64,000 nt of DNA from Persicobacter sp. CCB-QB2. GTDB lineage: Bacteria > Bacteroidota > Bacteroidia > Cytophagales > Cyclobacteriaceae. Positions 9,193 to 18,391 of the stretch are shown piece by piece. The notes beneath the pieces were generated by a model. It was not told where the DNA came from. It saw only the letters and a list, made by a program, of their open reading frames with translations, and made no database searches. The stretch lies in the NCBI RefSeq assembly GCF_001274635.1, contig NZ_LBGV01000001.1:1612001-1676000 (forward strand), read 5' to 3'. The translations under genes and the position numbers were made by a program. The first letter of the stretch is position 1; each line of letters starts with the position of its first letter.

Positions 9193-9682
9193 CAAAACCC
9201 TTTTTCAATAATAGCCCGCAACAGATGTGAGGTTCATCTGTATTTCAAAACAATCCAGGAGCATTCGCTCCTTTTTACTTCCAGAAAGAACAACAATCCA
9301 TTTAATCCGAAAAATAACGCAAAAAACAAGTCGGCATCTATGCCCCACTTAGTACCTACTCTACAAATGATTAAAATTGATGTTTTTATTCCTATACCTT
9401 CCTTTTGATTACCAAAAATAAACACTCCTGGTATAAAAGACCCTAAGCAGAATCTTCGATCAGGGTGTGAGGTAATAATTTTGGAATTAAGAGAATAATC
9501 CTTTGAAAAAAAGCCTTAGGCTCCTACTTTGCTGTGGTATAATGAATTTAGCGTTAGATGAAAAAATATCAATTTTTACAGCCTGATGATCGTAATTTCG
9601 GGCTCATGATAATCTTGAGCTATTGTTATGGCATTTTCGAAAGCAATATGAAAAGCTAAAAAGTGACAACTTAAAAAAGAAA

Positions 9683-10264
9683 ATGAAATTTTCAATTACA
9701 GAAATTGTAGCCATTATTTCAGCTACAGGAATTATTGGCTGGATTAGCACAAACTTTTTGGGCGGAATGATAATTTGGCTGCTTTCATACGGAATAATTA
9801 TTATCCCAATAATACTACTTTACGTCTTCTCTATCTTCGAAACCTCTATTTCATTACTAAAAAAAGGTACGCAGGAAAATAAAATCAAACTAATAGCACA
9901 TGGAACGGTACTCTTTTCAATTTTGACAATTAGCCTATATCACTCGGAGGTTTTCAAATCAGAGCCAATTTTAACTGCTGTTCTAAAGGACGACCTTTGC
10001 CATTATCGCCTTGTATTCAGAAAAGACCGAACAGTAGAAAACCAAATAAATGGTTTTATGGGATTTTCACAAACCATTCATGGGAAGTATAAAATTAAAA
10101 ATGACCTAATAATTTTTAATCCAAAACCACATGATAATGATTTTATTCCAGACACACTCTTAATTGACAAACAACAGCATGCTATTTTCATTAAAAAGGA
10201 TAAAGATGGCAAATTCATCAATGAGAAAGAATGGTTAAATCATTTTGAAATCATAGAAAACTAG
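9683..10264 (+). CDS. Hypothetical membrane protein
   Basis: 193 residues from the ATG at 9683 (an in-frame TTG at 9623 would add 20 residues). Three hydrophobic segments occupy about residues 5-27, 29-50 and 70-90. The polar C-terminal domain (about 95-193) is rich in Lys, Asp and beta-prone residues. I do not recognise a family. It is the first orphan gene of an island in which unrelated small membrane or secreted genes alternate with copies of one repeat (copy 1 begins 11 bp after the stop). Its low GC differs from the metal operon, in line with acquisition. An immunity-protein role is possible but unproven. Confidence 0.55.
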   Translation: MKFSITEIVAIISATGIIGWISTNFLGGMIIWLLSYGIIIIPIILLYVFSIFETSISLLKKGTQENKIKLIAHGTVLFSILTISLYHSEVFKSEPILTAVLKDDLCHYRLVFRKDRTVENQINGFMGFSQTIHGKYKIKNDLIIFNPKPHDNDFIPDTLLIDKQQHAIFIKKDKDGKFINEKEWLNHFEIIEN

Positions 10265-10274
10265 TAATCCATTG

Positions 10275-10655
10275 CCCCCACTGATCGTAGTCTTCCCTAG
10301 CTGAACTTTATAGTCTTGTAAGAACGTAGCGCGGCGACTACGATCCAGCCCCCAGAATTTGGTGGTTCGTCTTTTAAGGCTGGTAAGCTTGCTGTAACAC
10401 AAAAGATCAAAGGGTATTTAATGAGCAATTATCGGCCACCCCGAAAAAGTGGAACAAAACAACACTGGTTAGTTGAGTTTAATCCTTTTGGAGTCGGAAA
10501 TCGCCCCCTGGTGGTCATAGATTCCATCTACGACCCCAAAACATTGGAGCATTCGCTCCTTATCCCATCTGGTTTAATACCCAATCCATTCATTTCGAAA
10601 AATACGCTTTAAGATTACAGCAAGGGAATTAACAAGCCTACATAAATGCAAAAAT
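10275..10655 (+). repeat. Island repeat, full copy 1
   Basis: About 380 bp nearly identical to 11820-12256 and similar to 14424-14882. It begins CCCACTGATCGTAGTC and contains a 62-nt hairpin at 10283-10344 (GATCGTAGTC paired with GACTACGATC). It carries a possible short ORF at 10421-10612 (63 codons, starting MSNYRPPRKSGTKQHW). The ORF start and core are shared by all copies but the 3' part differs, so coding is doubtful. Between this copy and the next gene (10656-10852) I see only AT-rich spacer. Confidence 0.75.
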
Positions 10656-10852
10656 TAGAAAATATCTGGTCTGCTCTAATTTGGATATTTTCTTTTATCC
10701 CTGTGCTTTCATACTGTATTTCAGCAGATAACAATTCATTCATCGAGAAACTTGAATAAAACCAAAAATATTTAAACTTGGTTTGTATTTAATTATTATT
10801 TAATTTAAAAAGCTAAAAATCATTATTAACCACTAATTAAAGGACTAGATTC

Positions 10853-11545
10853 ATGAATGGAATTATCGTCAAACCATTAACCTATTTAAAAAATATTACA
10901 ATATTACTAATACTCACTCTTCTATGCACAAATTTAAAAGCTCAAGAGAAAGCCATAGTAAACTTATTTAAGACTACTGACGACTACATTTCAAATACAT
11001 ATACTGATACGAATGTCACCATATTAATAAAAGAAATGGGAGAGAATCACATTTGGGTAAAAAAATTCATCGACGATAAAACCGGAAAAAAAATAAAGAA
11101 AGCCAATTACTCGTGGGCGATAGAATACAACGGTAACAATTATTTCAATTTAGGATATTCCCATGACTTAAATAACTGGAATGTTTTTATTAAATTTAAT
11201 TCAGAGGGAGAGAAATATTGCATGAGTTTTATCGACAATAATTCCGCAGGAGTAATTAAAAATTCTGGAATAAATTACGGTGGTGGCTTACAAGGCGTGC
11301 TTATGAAAGACTCAGACAAGTGGGGGAAATATTGGAGGAATAATAATGAAGAAAAAATAAAAATTCTATTTATCGATCTTACAAATCAAATGGAAGCAAA
11401 TACGGGTAGAAACAAAGGAAGCTTAGGTAATTTATTGAAGCGAAACGAATTAAAAACTAAATTTGGCCTTGAAAAAACTTATGCTGAAATAAAAAACTTG
11501 ACTTTTGAAGAGGTTCTAGCGATAATAGAACGGAACAACAAATAA
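10853..11545 (+). CDS. Hypothetical secreted protein
   Basis: 230 residues with a clear N-terminal signal sequence (hydrophobic core about residues 13-28, cleavage after a NLKAQ-like site), so it is probably periplasmic or exported. The mature part is polar, with beta-prone and Lys/Asn-rich stretches. No catalytic motif or known family is visible. It lies between repeat copies in the orphan-gene island and is strongly AT-rich. It could be an immunity or effector fragment, but nothing in the sequence proves it. Confidence 0.6.
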   Translation: MNGIIVKPLTYLKNITILLILTLLCTNLKAQEKAIVNLFKTTDDYISNTYTDTNVTILIKEMGENHIWVKKFIDDKTGKKIKKANYSWAIEYNGNNYFNLGYSHDLNNWNVFIKFNSEGEKYCMSFIDNNSAGVIKNSGINYGGGLQGVLMKDSDKWGKYWRNNNEEKIKILFIDLTNQMEANTGRNKGSLGNLLKRNELKTKFGLEKTYAEIKNLTFEEVLAIIERNNK

Positions 11546-11605
11546 AAAAACTCCCCTCTAGTGGGTGGTCTCGATAATAACATAGCGCCCACTTGTTTCT
11601 CTTCC

Positions 11606-11760
11606 GAAACACCCCTCTGGTAGTAGATTACATCTACGACCAAAAATATTAGAACACTCTGGGCGTAGATTCCATCAACAATCCAAAAACTTTAGACCGT
11701 CCACTCCTTACTCCTTCCAGATTCATCCACTATCCATTCCTTTCGAAAAACACGCTTTAA
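11606..11760 (+). repeat. Island repeat, partial and rearranged copy
   Basis: Contains only the 3' part of the island repeat. Sequences matching ATTCCATCTACGACCC and CATTCCTTTCGAAAAACACG are present, partly duplicated internally, and the hairpin section is missing. This indicates past recombination or decay between repeat copies. Confidence 0.6.
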
Positions 11761-11819
11761 CCCGGATTATTCATACCCTTATATCTAAATAGATTTTGGT
11801 AGTGTATTTCCTGATATCT

Positions 11820-12256
11820 CCCACTGATCGTAGTCTTCGCTAGCTGAACTTTATAGTCTTGTAAGAAGGTAGCGCGGCGACTACGATCCAGCCCTCGGAA
11901 TTTGGTGGTTCGTCTTTTAAGACTCGTTAACATGCTGTACCAAAAAGATCAAAGGGTATTTAATGAGCAATTATCGGCCACCCCGAAAAAGTGGAACAAA
12001 ACAACACTGGTTAGTTGAGTTTAATCCTTTTGGAGTCGGAAATCGCCCCCTGGTGGTCATAGATTCCATCTACGACCCCAAAACATTGTTGCGAACACTC
12101 CTATTCCCTTCCGTATTGAACCATTATCCCTTCACTACAAAAATCTTTCGCCGGGGAAATAAACAAGTTTGCATCAATATTAAATTCTGCTGGTACCCGT
12201 TCGGATATGATTTGAAGGAATACTGAATTCCTTGGTTGAATTTCAGGAGCAAATGC
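11820..12256 (+). repeat. Island repeat, full copy 2
   Basis: Nearly identical to copy 1 for its first ~270 bp, including the hairpin (GATCGTAGTC ... GACTACGATC) and the ORF start at 11963. It then diverges and aligns with the tail of copy 3 up to a TGAATTTCAGGAGCAAA stretch. The possible ORF (11963-12226, 87 codons) ends differently from copy 1. From 12257 to 12659 I see no supportable gene. Confidence 0.75.
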
Positions 12257-12659
12257 ACTTAATATAAGGGCTCGAAGATAGAGACCAAGTTCAGGCTGTA
12301 TCATTTTGCCCCCCGGATAAAAGAATAAAACTCCTTCCAAAAAGCATAAACACATTCGAGCCTGGAGACGATGGCAATTTCCTACCACAGCCTACTCCCG
12401 GAGAGAACGAATTCCTATGAAAAAATAAAAGTCCCCTAATACATCACCAAAGTTCATTGGCTAAACAAAAACCATCCTTTCAGGCGCCTATTTTTTTTGA
12501 TAAGCGAAAAACAGAAAAAAATCATTTATTAAAATCGAATTAATAAATATCTTTAACAGATAGCTATCACGGGGAACCGAAAAGGTTTAGTTAAAATAGA
12601 CTAAACTCACCCTGATCGCGGAAGATTTTTAATAGATATAGTTAATCTCAAATATCTAA

Positions 12660-12820
12660 GAGTGTGTTTTAAAGCCAAAATTCGTAGCGAAAATTTGAAG
12701 TATTGCAGAATCGATACAGGATTATTTTGAGAGAATAGCATCGCCATTTTTGAAAAATTATCCAAAGTCGCTTCCAATAATTCGAATTTGCAGCCGAATG
12801 TTGTGCTTTTAAACACGCTC
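12660..12820. repeat. Second MITE-type element (161 bp) with TAA flanks
   Basis: Terminal inverted repeats GAGTGTGTTTTAAAGC at the left and GCTTTTAAACACGCTC at the right (14 of 16 pair) bound a 161-bp element. TAA lies immediately outside both ends, consistent with a 3-bp target duplication. It sits 20 bp upstream of the next gene, so it may influence that gene's expression. It contains no intact transposase. Confidence 0.6.
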
Positions 12821-12840
12821 TAACGAAATTAAAATTACAA

Positions 12841-13500
12841 ATGAATAGAAAAGAATTTCCATTCGAATATACTGATGAAAAGTTTAGCCTATTACTTATC
12901 CTATCGTGTATAATTATATTTTTTATTTTAATCTACACCACGGCACTGAATAATGATCTTTTAGGAGGACATTTTGTTGCCTTATTACTTTCAGTTGGTG
13001 TACCATTAATAATTTTTATAATAAACAAAAAGAAAATAAAACAGCAAGGAAAAGGCATAATACACGACTCATTTTTTGAAGTTGTTTTCGAAAAATCAAG
13101 GACCAAAATAAACTTTTCAGAAATTAAATCTTACAATATTCGACATTACAGAGGTTCAATTTTAAAAATCAGATTAATAAATGAAACAAGCATCAAATTA
13201 GTCGCAAACAGTAACTTTTGCGATCACTCTTACTTTAAATCTTTCATTAACGAACTGGAAAAATCATTATTACTTTTTTCAGATTCACAGCATCATAATT
13301 TAAACAAAGAGAAGTCAATATTTGAACAAAAATGGTTTTTTATTTTTCTTATCTCCATGACAACAATCATTATTTTGGGTGTGCCTTTAGCAATAATCTC
13401 AGGCTATAAATGGGCTTCCATTTTTTTCCTACTATTGTTCACTTTCATCTTCCCTTTGTGGTTGGGCTATGTATTGAAGCAAAAAAGTAAAAACACATAA
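12841..13500 (+). CDS. Hypothetical four-helix membrane protein
   Basis: 219 residues. Two hydrophobic segments lie near the N-terminus (about 17-37 and 44-61) and two at the C-terminus (about 163-183 and 188-210). A soluble middle part contains a KIRLINETSIKL-like beta region resembling a PH-like domain. No family is recognised. It starts 20 bp after a MITE element and belongs to the orphan island. The region after it (13501-13917) has no gene; a TATATTTG box at 13873-13880 may be the -7 element of the next gene. Confidence 0.6.
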   Translation: MNRKEFPFEYTDEKFSLLLILSCIIIFFILIYTTALNNDLLGGHFVALLLSVGVPLIIFIINKKKIKQQGKGIIHDSFFEVVFEKSRTKINFSEIKSYNIRHYRGSILKIRLINETSIKLVANSNFCDHSYFKSFINELEKSLLLFSDSQHHNLNKEKSIFEQKWFFIFLISMTTIIILGVPLAIISGYKWASIFFLLLFTFIFPLWLGYVLKQKSKNT

Positions 13501-13917
13501 AAAAATCCGTCCCACTCTGGTCATAGAAGTCCCTAAGAAGTTGAATTTCCAAAAGTCACACCCCTTTCTCCATTAACCCATACCGCATTTATATCGATCA
13601 TTTATTAATATAATAAAATTTGATTTTTCATGTAATTCTCTTTATAATGGCACAAGATTCAATCTACTAGCAGATTACCCAGAGAAGACCTCTCCTTAGC
13701 CTTTGGAAAACTCACACCATACAGTCCTAACGACCTAGGAGGCTGGCGGAAATGCAAACCTTCCTCAATCCGTAACGAATGTAAAAGGGGCATAGGAATC
13801 ATTTAATTATTAATCCTATAATAATTCCTCATTCACCTGTTTATTGGATATCAACAATTGCCCCATTTAATGTATATTTGTATACGAACGATGGACACAG
13901 GAAATTAATTAAATAAA

Positions 13918-14360
13918 ATGAAATACCTATCAAGCTTTTTTTTGACTCTTTCTTTAATAAGTTGCGGCCCTACGGAGTTTTTCCCTAATGAAAGTGATTA
14001 CCGTGATAGTCGATTAGTCGGGACTTGGGAGCTAATTTATTCAGGCGCTCTCAGTAATAATTATGTTGTTTTTGAAGAATCAGGTTATCAAGGCATAGTA
14101 CACCCCGAGGGGAAGATTATACACCCCTTACTTATATTTGGAAAAATATCAATGGAGAAGAGGCTCAGTCAATAAATATATCTGAATCCTCATCCAGCTG
14201 GGTAAAGAAAAAAGACTCAGAGAACATAAATTACACACTATCGGCAGACAGTTTAGTGCTATATCATAATAAAGGCCAATATTACGACACTTTAGTTTGG
14301 GCCGCTATTCAGTTAAAATTCAAGGGTCCCTACTTCATTGAGGAAATTACAGTACCATAA
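13918..14360 (+). pseudogene. Small lipoprotein gene, frameshifted
   Basis: It begins as a lipoprotein (MKYLSSFFLTLSLISCGPTE, lipobox LISC) and continues with a lipocalin-like RLVGTWELIYSG segment. The reading frame stops at 14175. The downstream -1 frame stays open from about 14105 to 14360 and encodes a plausible continuation (YIWKNINGEEAQS and onwards). One extra base in the GGGG run near 14108-14111 would restore a 147-residue protein. It is the third distinct orphan gene in the island and is followed by repeat copy 3. It may be a true pseudogene or a sequencing error. Confidence 0.65.
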
Positions 14361-14423
14361 TTTATCTTTGATGGCCACAACCTGATTGCCAAGCGCCACC
14401 CCTTTCCCTTGCAGTCCCACCAC

Positions 14424-14882
14424 CCCACTGATCGTAGTCTTCGCTAGCTGAACTTTATAGTCTTGTAAGAACGTAACGCGGCGACTACGATCCAGCTCTC
14501 GGAATTTGGCGGTTCGTCTTTTAAGGCTCCTAAACATGCTGTACCACAAAAGATCAAAGGGATATTTGATGAGCAAATATACTTTACACCGAAATAGCGG
14601 GACAAACCACCACTGGTTAGTTGAGTTTAATCCTTTTGGAGTCGGAAAACAACCCCTACTGTTCATAGATTCAATCTACGACCCAAAAACATTAGAGCGT
14701 CCCCTCCTAACTCCTTCCGGATTCATCCACAATCCATTCCTTTCGAAAAACACGCTTCAAGATTATGCAAGAGCATGAACAAGCCGGCATTAGTGCAAAA
14801 TTTGCCTGAAACCTATTCGGTCATGATATAAAGGAGTACTCGCCCCCTGGACTTTCCTTCTGAATTTCAAGAACAAAGACTC
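14424..14882 (+). repeat. Island repeat, full copy 3
   Basis: Diverged copy of the island repeat. It keeps the leading CCCACTGATCGTAGTC, the hairpin arms, and the conserved middle GGTTAGTTGAGTTTAATCC. The possible ORF (14569-14778, 69 codons) contains HHWLVEFNPFGVGKQP, compared with QHWLVEFNPFGVGNRP in copies 1 and 2. It lies just downstream of the frameshifted lipoprotein gene. Confidence 0.72.
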
Positions 14883-15023
14883 CATGCCTATGGAGTCGTA
14901 TATTGACACTACGACTAAGTAATCAAAAATGCCAAGGACTTCTCCCCACTTCTCTGAAGAAAAAACCTAATGCCTCACGCTCCATTTTTCACCTCCTGTT
15001 CTGAGCAAATCACCGTCATTCCC

Positions 15024-15031
15024 TATCTTTG
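15024..15031 (+). promoter_or_regulatory. Probable -7 box of rsuA
   Basis: TATCTTTG matches the Bacteroidota TAnnTTTG -7 consensus and lies 26 bp upstream of the rsuA ATG. No clear -33 element is visible. Confidence 0.5.
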
Positions 15032-15057
15032 CATTAAGCCAAATCCATTTTCCGCTT

Positions 15058-15771
15058 ATGCGCCTCGATAAATTTCTTTGTCAAAGTACCGTTTTAGACC
15101 GCCCCACTGCTCATGAATGCATCATCAGCGAGCGGGTAAAAGTGGGAAGAGCGGTGATCACTTTGCCGGAGGCGCAGGTACATCCGGAAGAAAAAGTTTA
15201 TCTGGATGATGTGCTGCTTAAATTACGCCCTTTCCGTTATTTTCTGATCCATAAGCCTGCCCAAACGGTTTGCTCGAACAAAGACGAGCACTACCCTTCT
15301 GTATTTACCACGGTCGGATTGGAGCCGGAGAACCTCCACATTGTCGGGCGATTGGATGCTGACACCACGGGTTTGGTGCTGGCCACGGATGATGGGCAGT
15401 GGTCTTTCCTAATCATGCATCCGGATTATAAATGTCCGAAGACTTATCGGGTACAATTGCAAAAACCCATTGATGCTGGTGCTATTGAAAAACTGGAGAA
15501 GGGCGTCCAGCTGCAAGGAGAAAAGCAGGCCACGGCACCGGCAAAAGTGGAAATCATTCATGAGAAAGAAGTTTTGCTCACCATCACCGAAGGAAAATTC
15601 CATCAGGTGAAACGAATGTTTGCGGTGGTGAAAAATAAGGTAGTGCAATTACATCGGGAACGTATCGGTCCGGTGGAACTGGATATGGCTGAGGGGAGTT
15701 TTAGGGAATTGACGAAAAAAGAGGTCAACCTTTTGGTGGCGGAGAAGAACAGGCCTCAAAAGAAAAAATAG
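15058..15771 (+). CDS. rsuA: 16S rRNA pseudouridine synthase (RsuA family)
   Basis: 237 residues. An N-terminal S4 RNA-binding domain (about residues 1-55) is followed by the synthase domain. The catalytic motif GRLDADTTG (Asp100) is intact, and the stretches ATDDGQWS, KTYRV, EGKFHQVKRMFA and LHRERIG match RsuA nearly residue for residue. It modifies a uridine in 16S rRNA (U516 in E. coli). Length is normal for the family. A housekeeping gene directly bordering the orphan island, it probably marks the island's right boundary. Confidence 0.93.
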   Translation: MRLDKFLCQSTVLDRPTAHECIISERVKVGRAVITLPEAQVHPEEKVYLDDVLLKLRPFRYFLIHKPAQTVCSNKDEHYPSVFTTVGLEPENLHIVGRLDADTTGLVLATDDGQWSFLIMHPDYKCPKTYRVQLQKPIDAGAIEKLEKGVQLQGEKQATAPAKVEIIHEKEVLLTITEGKFHQVKRMFAVVKNKVVQLHRERIGPVELDMAEGSFRELTKKEVNLLVAEKNRPQKKK

Positions 15772-15896
15772 ATCAGGCTTTCCACAAAGCCGACCAAATC
15801 TAATCCGAATTATGCAGACTTAAATCCTCCTTTAGCTGCTTGGCGGAGAGAACGAAATAATAGGTAAACCTTCAGCCAACCACACTTGCAAAAAAA

Positions 15897-17333
15897 TCAA
15901 AGCCATTGAGGGTTGGCGGCCAAATTTTCATTTAGCGGGAGGAGCTCTCTGATTTTAGAAATAGAATGGTTATTAATTCTTCGAAGCACATCCTCCAGCC
16001 ATTTGGATGGATTTATTCCATTAGCTTTACAGGTGCCGAAGAAGGAATAATACATCGCAATATTTTGGGCAGCAGCATGTGAGCCCGCAAAAAGAAAGTT
16101 CTTTTTTCCGAGGGCTAAAGGTCTGATCAGGTTTTCAATCAGGTTATTGTCCGGATGTAATTGGGGATCTTGTGTAAAGGTGATCAATCGATCCCAGAGG
16201 TTAAGCATATAGTTAATCGCCTTTCCGATGAGCGATCTTGGAAGCGCATCTTTCTGTTCTTTAAGTGCCCAACTTTTGAGTTCCTCCAAAATCTTTATGC
16301 TATCAGATTTTCTCATTTTCAGGATTTGTTCCGGGGAAAACTGCTCCTCTTTAGCTTTGGCCTCCAGGGCATAAAGCCTCCCTATTAAATCCAGTGCAAT
16401 TTGCGCTTTCTTCCTGTGGTTTTTGAGTGCGGCGTCAAACTTTCTCCGGACATGTGCCCAGCAAGCCAGCAAGTTGATATTCGGAATTTGACCAAACTGA
16501 TCATAGGCGGCGTAACCATCGGTTTGCAGGAAATCAGGCAGCTTTTTTAATAAATCTTTTGGGATTTGCTTCCCTCTCCCTTTGGCATAATCAAAAATGA
16601 CCAAACCGCTTTCGGGGACATGCCTGACCCACATATATCCCCGGTGAGAGGAACCAGGTTTTTCGCCATCAAGTACCTGAATGGGTGATTCATCCATTTG
16701 TAAGTATCCCGCCTCTAGGGCCATTTTCACGGCCTCTTCAAAAAGTGGTAGCATTAAACGGCTCACATTGTTGAACCAGTTAATCACGGTACTCGGTGCA
16801 AGGGATTCACCGGTTTCACGAGCTAAAATTTTAATCTGTCTGTCCCAAGGAAGGTGGTCGTCAAATTTGCCAATAAGCAAATAAGCAATTAATGACGCAT
16901 CTGCACCACTCTTAGGCAAAACAATATCCGGAGGAAAATCAGCGATAACGATATCGCCGTTTGGCAGCTTGTATTTATAACGGATGATCTGTCTGACCAC
17001 CATCCGTTCGGGATAAATCTTCCTATATTCGGAAACCTCTGTGCCTAAAAAATGAGCTCCCGGGATCTCCAGCTTACAATGTTCAACCTCACGCTCCAAA
17101 TGGTCGCTAATCGGCTTTCTTACCGGTGGGATAGAACCTTCTTTTGGAGCTTTTCTGGCAGGCTTTTCGATATCAGAATCTTTGGGCGATTTTTTTCGTT
17201 TTTCGGACTTACCTGTCTTTAGTAATTTCAGGACGGCATCCAATTGTTGTTGCAGAGAATTAACCTGTTCTTTCAATGAAAGAATTTCATCATCCTTCTC
17301 TTTAATAACTGATTCAAAATGCTGCTCTGACAT
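15897..17333 (-). CDS. tnpC: IS66 transposase TnpC
   Basis: 478 residues. An N-terminal coiled coil (about 1-45, heptad-like SLKEQVNSLQQQLDAVLKLL) precedes a basic linker, a zinc-ribbon-type region and the DDE domain. Acidic residues are visible in QMDESPIQ, QTDGYAAYD and the NNLIENLIRPLALGKKNFLF segment, followed by the IS66 C-terminal domain. It catalyses element transposition. It is separated from tnpB by a hairpin that could limit its expression. Confidence 0.93.
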   Translation of the reverse strand: MSEQHFESVIKEKDDEILSLKEQVNSLQQQLDAVLKLLKTGKSEKRKKSPKDSDIEKPARKAPKEGSIPPVRKPISDHLEREVEHCKLEIPGAHFLGTEVSEYRKIYPERMVVRQIIRYKYKLPNGDIVIADFPPDIVLPKSGADASLIAYLLIGKFDDHLPWDRQIKILARETGESLAPSTVINWFNNVSRLMLPLFEEAVKMALEAGYLQMDESPIQVLDGEKPGSSHRGYMWVRHVPESGLVIFDYAKGRGKQIPKDLLKKLPDFLQTDGYAAYDQFGQIPNINLLACWAHVRRKFDAALKNHRKKAQIALDLIGRLYALEAKAKEEQFSPEQILKMRKSDSIKILEELKSWALKEQKDALPRSLIGKAINYMLNLWDRLITFTQDPQLHPDNNLIENLIRPLALGKKNFLFAGSHAAAQNIAMYYSFFGTCKANGINPSKWLEDVLRRINNHSISKIRELLPLNENLAANPQWL

Positions 17334-17345
17334 ACCTAAAGATAC

Positions 17346-17383
17346 GAAAAAACCGCCTTAAAACATAAATTAAGGCGGTTTTT
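17346..17383 (-). terminator. Hairpin between tnpB and tnpC (possible attenuator)
   Basis: CCGCCTTAA and TTAAGGCGG form a perfect stem. On the minus strand a run of T residues follows, giving an intrinsic-terminator shape just upstream of tnpC. It could reduce transposase transcription relative to tnpA and tnpB. Confidence 0.65.
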
Positions 17384-17391
17384 GATGTCTA

Positions 17392-17736
17392 TCAGGCATA
17401 TCTTTTTCTCTGAATTCTTTGCTCCAAACTTATCCCACAGAGCATCATTTCCAAGGTGTGTTTCGGGATTGGAATGGATTTATCTCCAGCTTTATGACTC
17501 GGAATTTCAAACGTCCCTTTTTCCAACCTTTTATAGTAAATGGCAAACCCTCCAGCTTCCCATTGCAATAACTTGATTTTATTTCTCGCCTTATTAATGA
17601 AAATAAATATCTCTCCATTGGTGGGGTCTCTTTCCAGTTCATTTTCCACCAGGCCACTCAGGCCATCAAAACCTTTTCTCATATCTACAGCCTCCGCATA
17701 GAAATTGAGTTTATCGTTAGGACCTACGCTAAGCAT
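17392..17736 (-). CDS. tnpB: IS66 accessory protein TnpB
   Basis: 114 residues of the classic TnpB (Orf2) family, with the diagnostic AVDMRKGFDGLSGLV and NKARNKIKLLQWEAGGF motifs. The start overlaps tnpA by 13 bp, implying coupled translation. It is required for efficient IS66 transposition in studied elements; its biochemical role is not settled. Confidence 0.93.
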   Translation of the reverse strand: MLSVGPNDKLNFYAEAVDMRKGFDGLSGLVENELERDPTNGEIFIFINKARNKIKLLQWEAGGFAIYYKRLEKGTFEIPSHKAGDKSIPIPKHTLEMMLCGISLEQRIQRKRYA

Positions 17737-18044
17737 GTGGAAAGAATTAATTCAATAACATGTGACGGTGCGGAGACCGGAATTTCTATAGCATTACCAG
17801 TCTTCAGCCTGAATACTATCACTGCTGAAGCATGGGCTGCTTCTTCTAAAATCATATCGGTTTTGATCTCTACAAAACGCGGTTCTGGTGTTTTTTCAAC
17901 ATCCTGCTCTTTCCTCCAGGCAGCTAACCACCCTCTGAAGGACCCTGAAGGGATCCCATTTTTCCTACAGTAATCTGCCTGACTCAATCCACTCATCTCC
18001 CACTTTTTGATATGAGCCTCTTTAACGGCCTTTGTTTTCCTCAT
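17724..18044 (-). CDS. tnpA: IS66 accessory protein TnpA
   Basis: 106 residues with an N-terminal helix-turn-helix of the IS66 Orf1 type (HIKKWEMSGLSQADYCRKNG). It is the first gene of the element, starting 64 bp inside the right inverted repeat, and overlaps tnpB. It presumably binds the element ends or regulates the operon. Confidence 0.9.
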   Translation of the reverse strand: MRKTKAVKEAHIKKWEMSGLSQADYCRKNGIPSGSFRGWLAAWRKEQDVEKTPEPRFVEIKTDMILEEAAHASAVIVFRLKTGNAIEIPVSAPSHVIELILSTCLA

Positions 18045-18391
18045 TTTTTTTAGAGCAAAGGTATGTGATGGGGAGGTTGGAGGAAACAGTGGTTAGCTGA
18101 AGGCTTACAATAATAGTTCCTTAATTCGCGCTGTTTCCTGGAAAGTAAACGGCCGAGAGAAAAGCAAACTTTCCCAAATATGGCTATTAGAAATCAAGGA
18201 TAAACCCCTGAAAAGACTGAGGGTAGCCACTTTGAGCAAGATAAATCTTGCGGAATTAATTCGGCTTAATGCCCCGCTATCACCAACTACTTCCACAAAG
18301 GATGCATCCTCCTAAATCCCACCCTTTACAGCAAAGCATCCTGTGTAGCTTGGGGAAATTTCCGGAGCATTTTTGTTTTATGCTATTCTGT

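Larger units (their letters stand above)
15864..18108 (-). mobile_element. Complete IS66-family insertion sequence
   Basis: A 2245-bp element bounded by 20-bp inverted repeats: left GTAAACCTTCAGCCAACCAC, right reading GTAAGCCTTCAGCTAACCAC (18 of 20 identical). An 8-bp direct duplication AATAATAG flanks it (15856-15863 and 18109-18116), as expected for IS66. It contains intact tnpA, tnpB and tnpC on the minus strand. All parts look functional, and insertion appears recent because the flanking duplication is perfect. Confidence 0.95.
15801..18269. repeat. MITE-like dispersed repeat, copy 2, split by IS66
   Basis: Left part 15801-15863 (TAATCCGAATTATGCAGAC...) and right part 18117-18269 (ending TTCGGCTTAA) together make a ~216-bp copy of the repeat also seen at 35-258 and 60996-61219. 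The IS66 element and one target duplication interrupt it. The split shows that the MITE copy predates the IS insertion. Confidence 0.65.

Noticed and set aside
14313..14666. Long minus-strand ORF across repeat copy 3
   Set aside because: It overlaps the repeat and the 3' end of the frameshifted lipoprotein gene, has no recognisable domain, and is not conserved in the other repeat copies.
10275..14882. Integron-type gene cassettes with attC sites
   Set aside because: The repeats are regularly spaced with a hairpin, but they lack the attC core sites (RYYYAAC/GTTRRRY), are too long, and no integrase is in the window.
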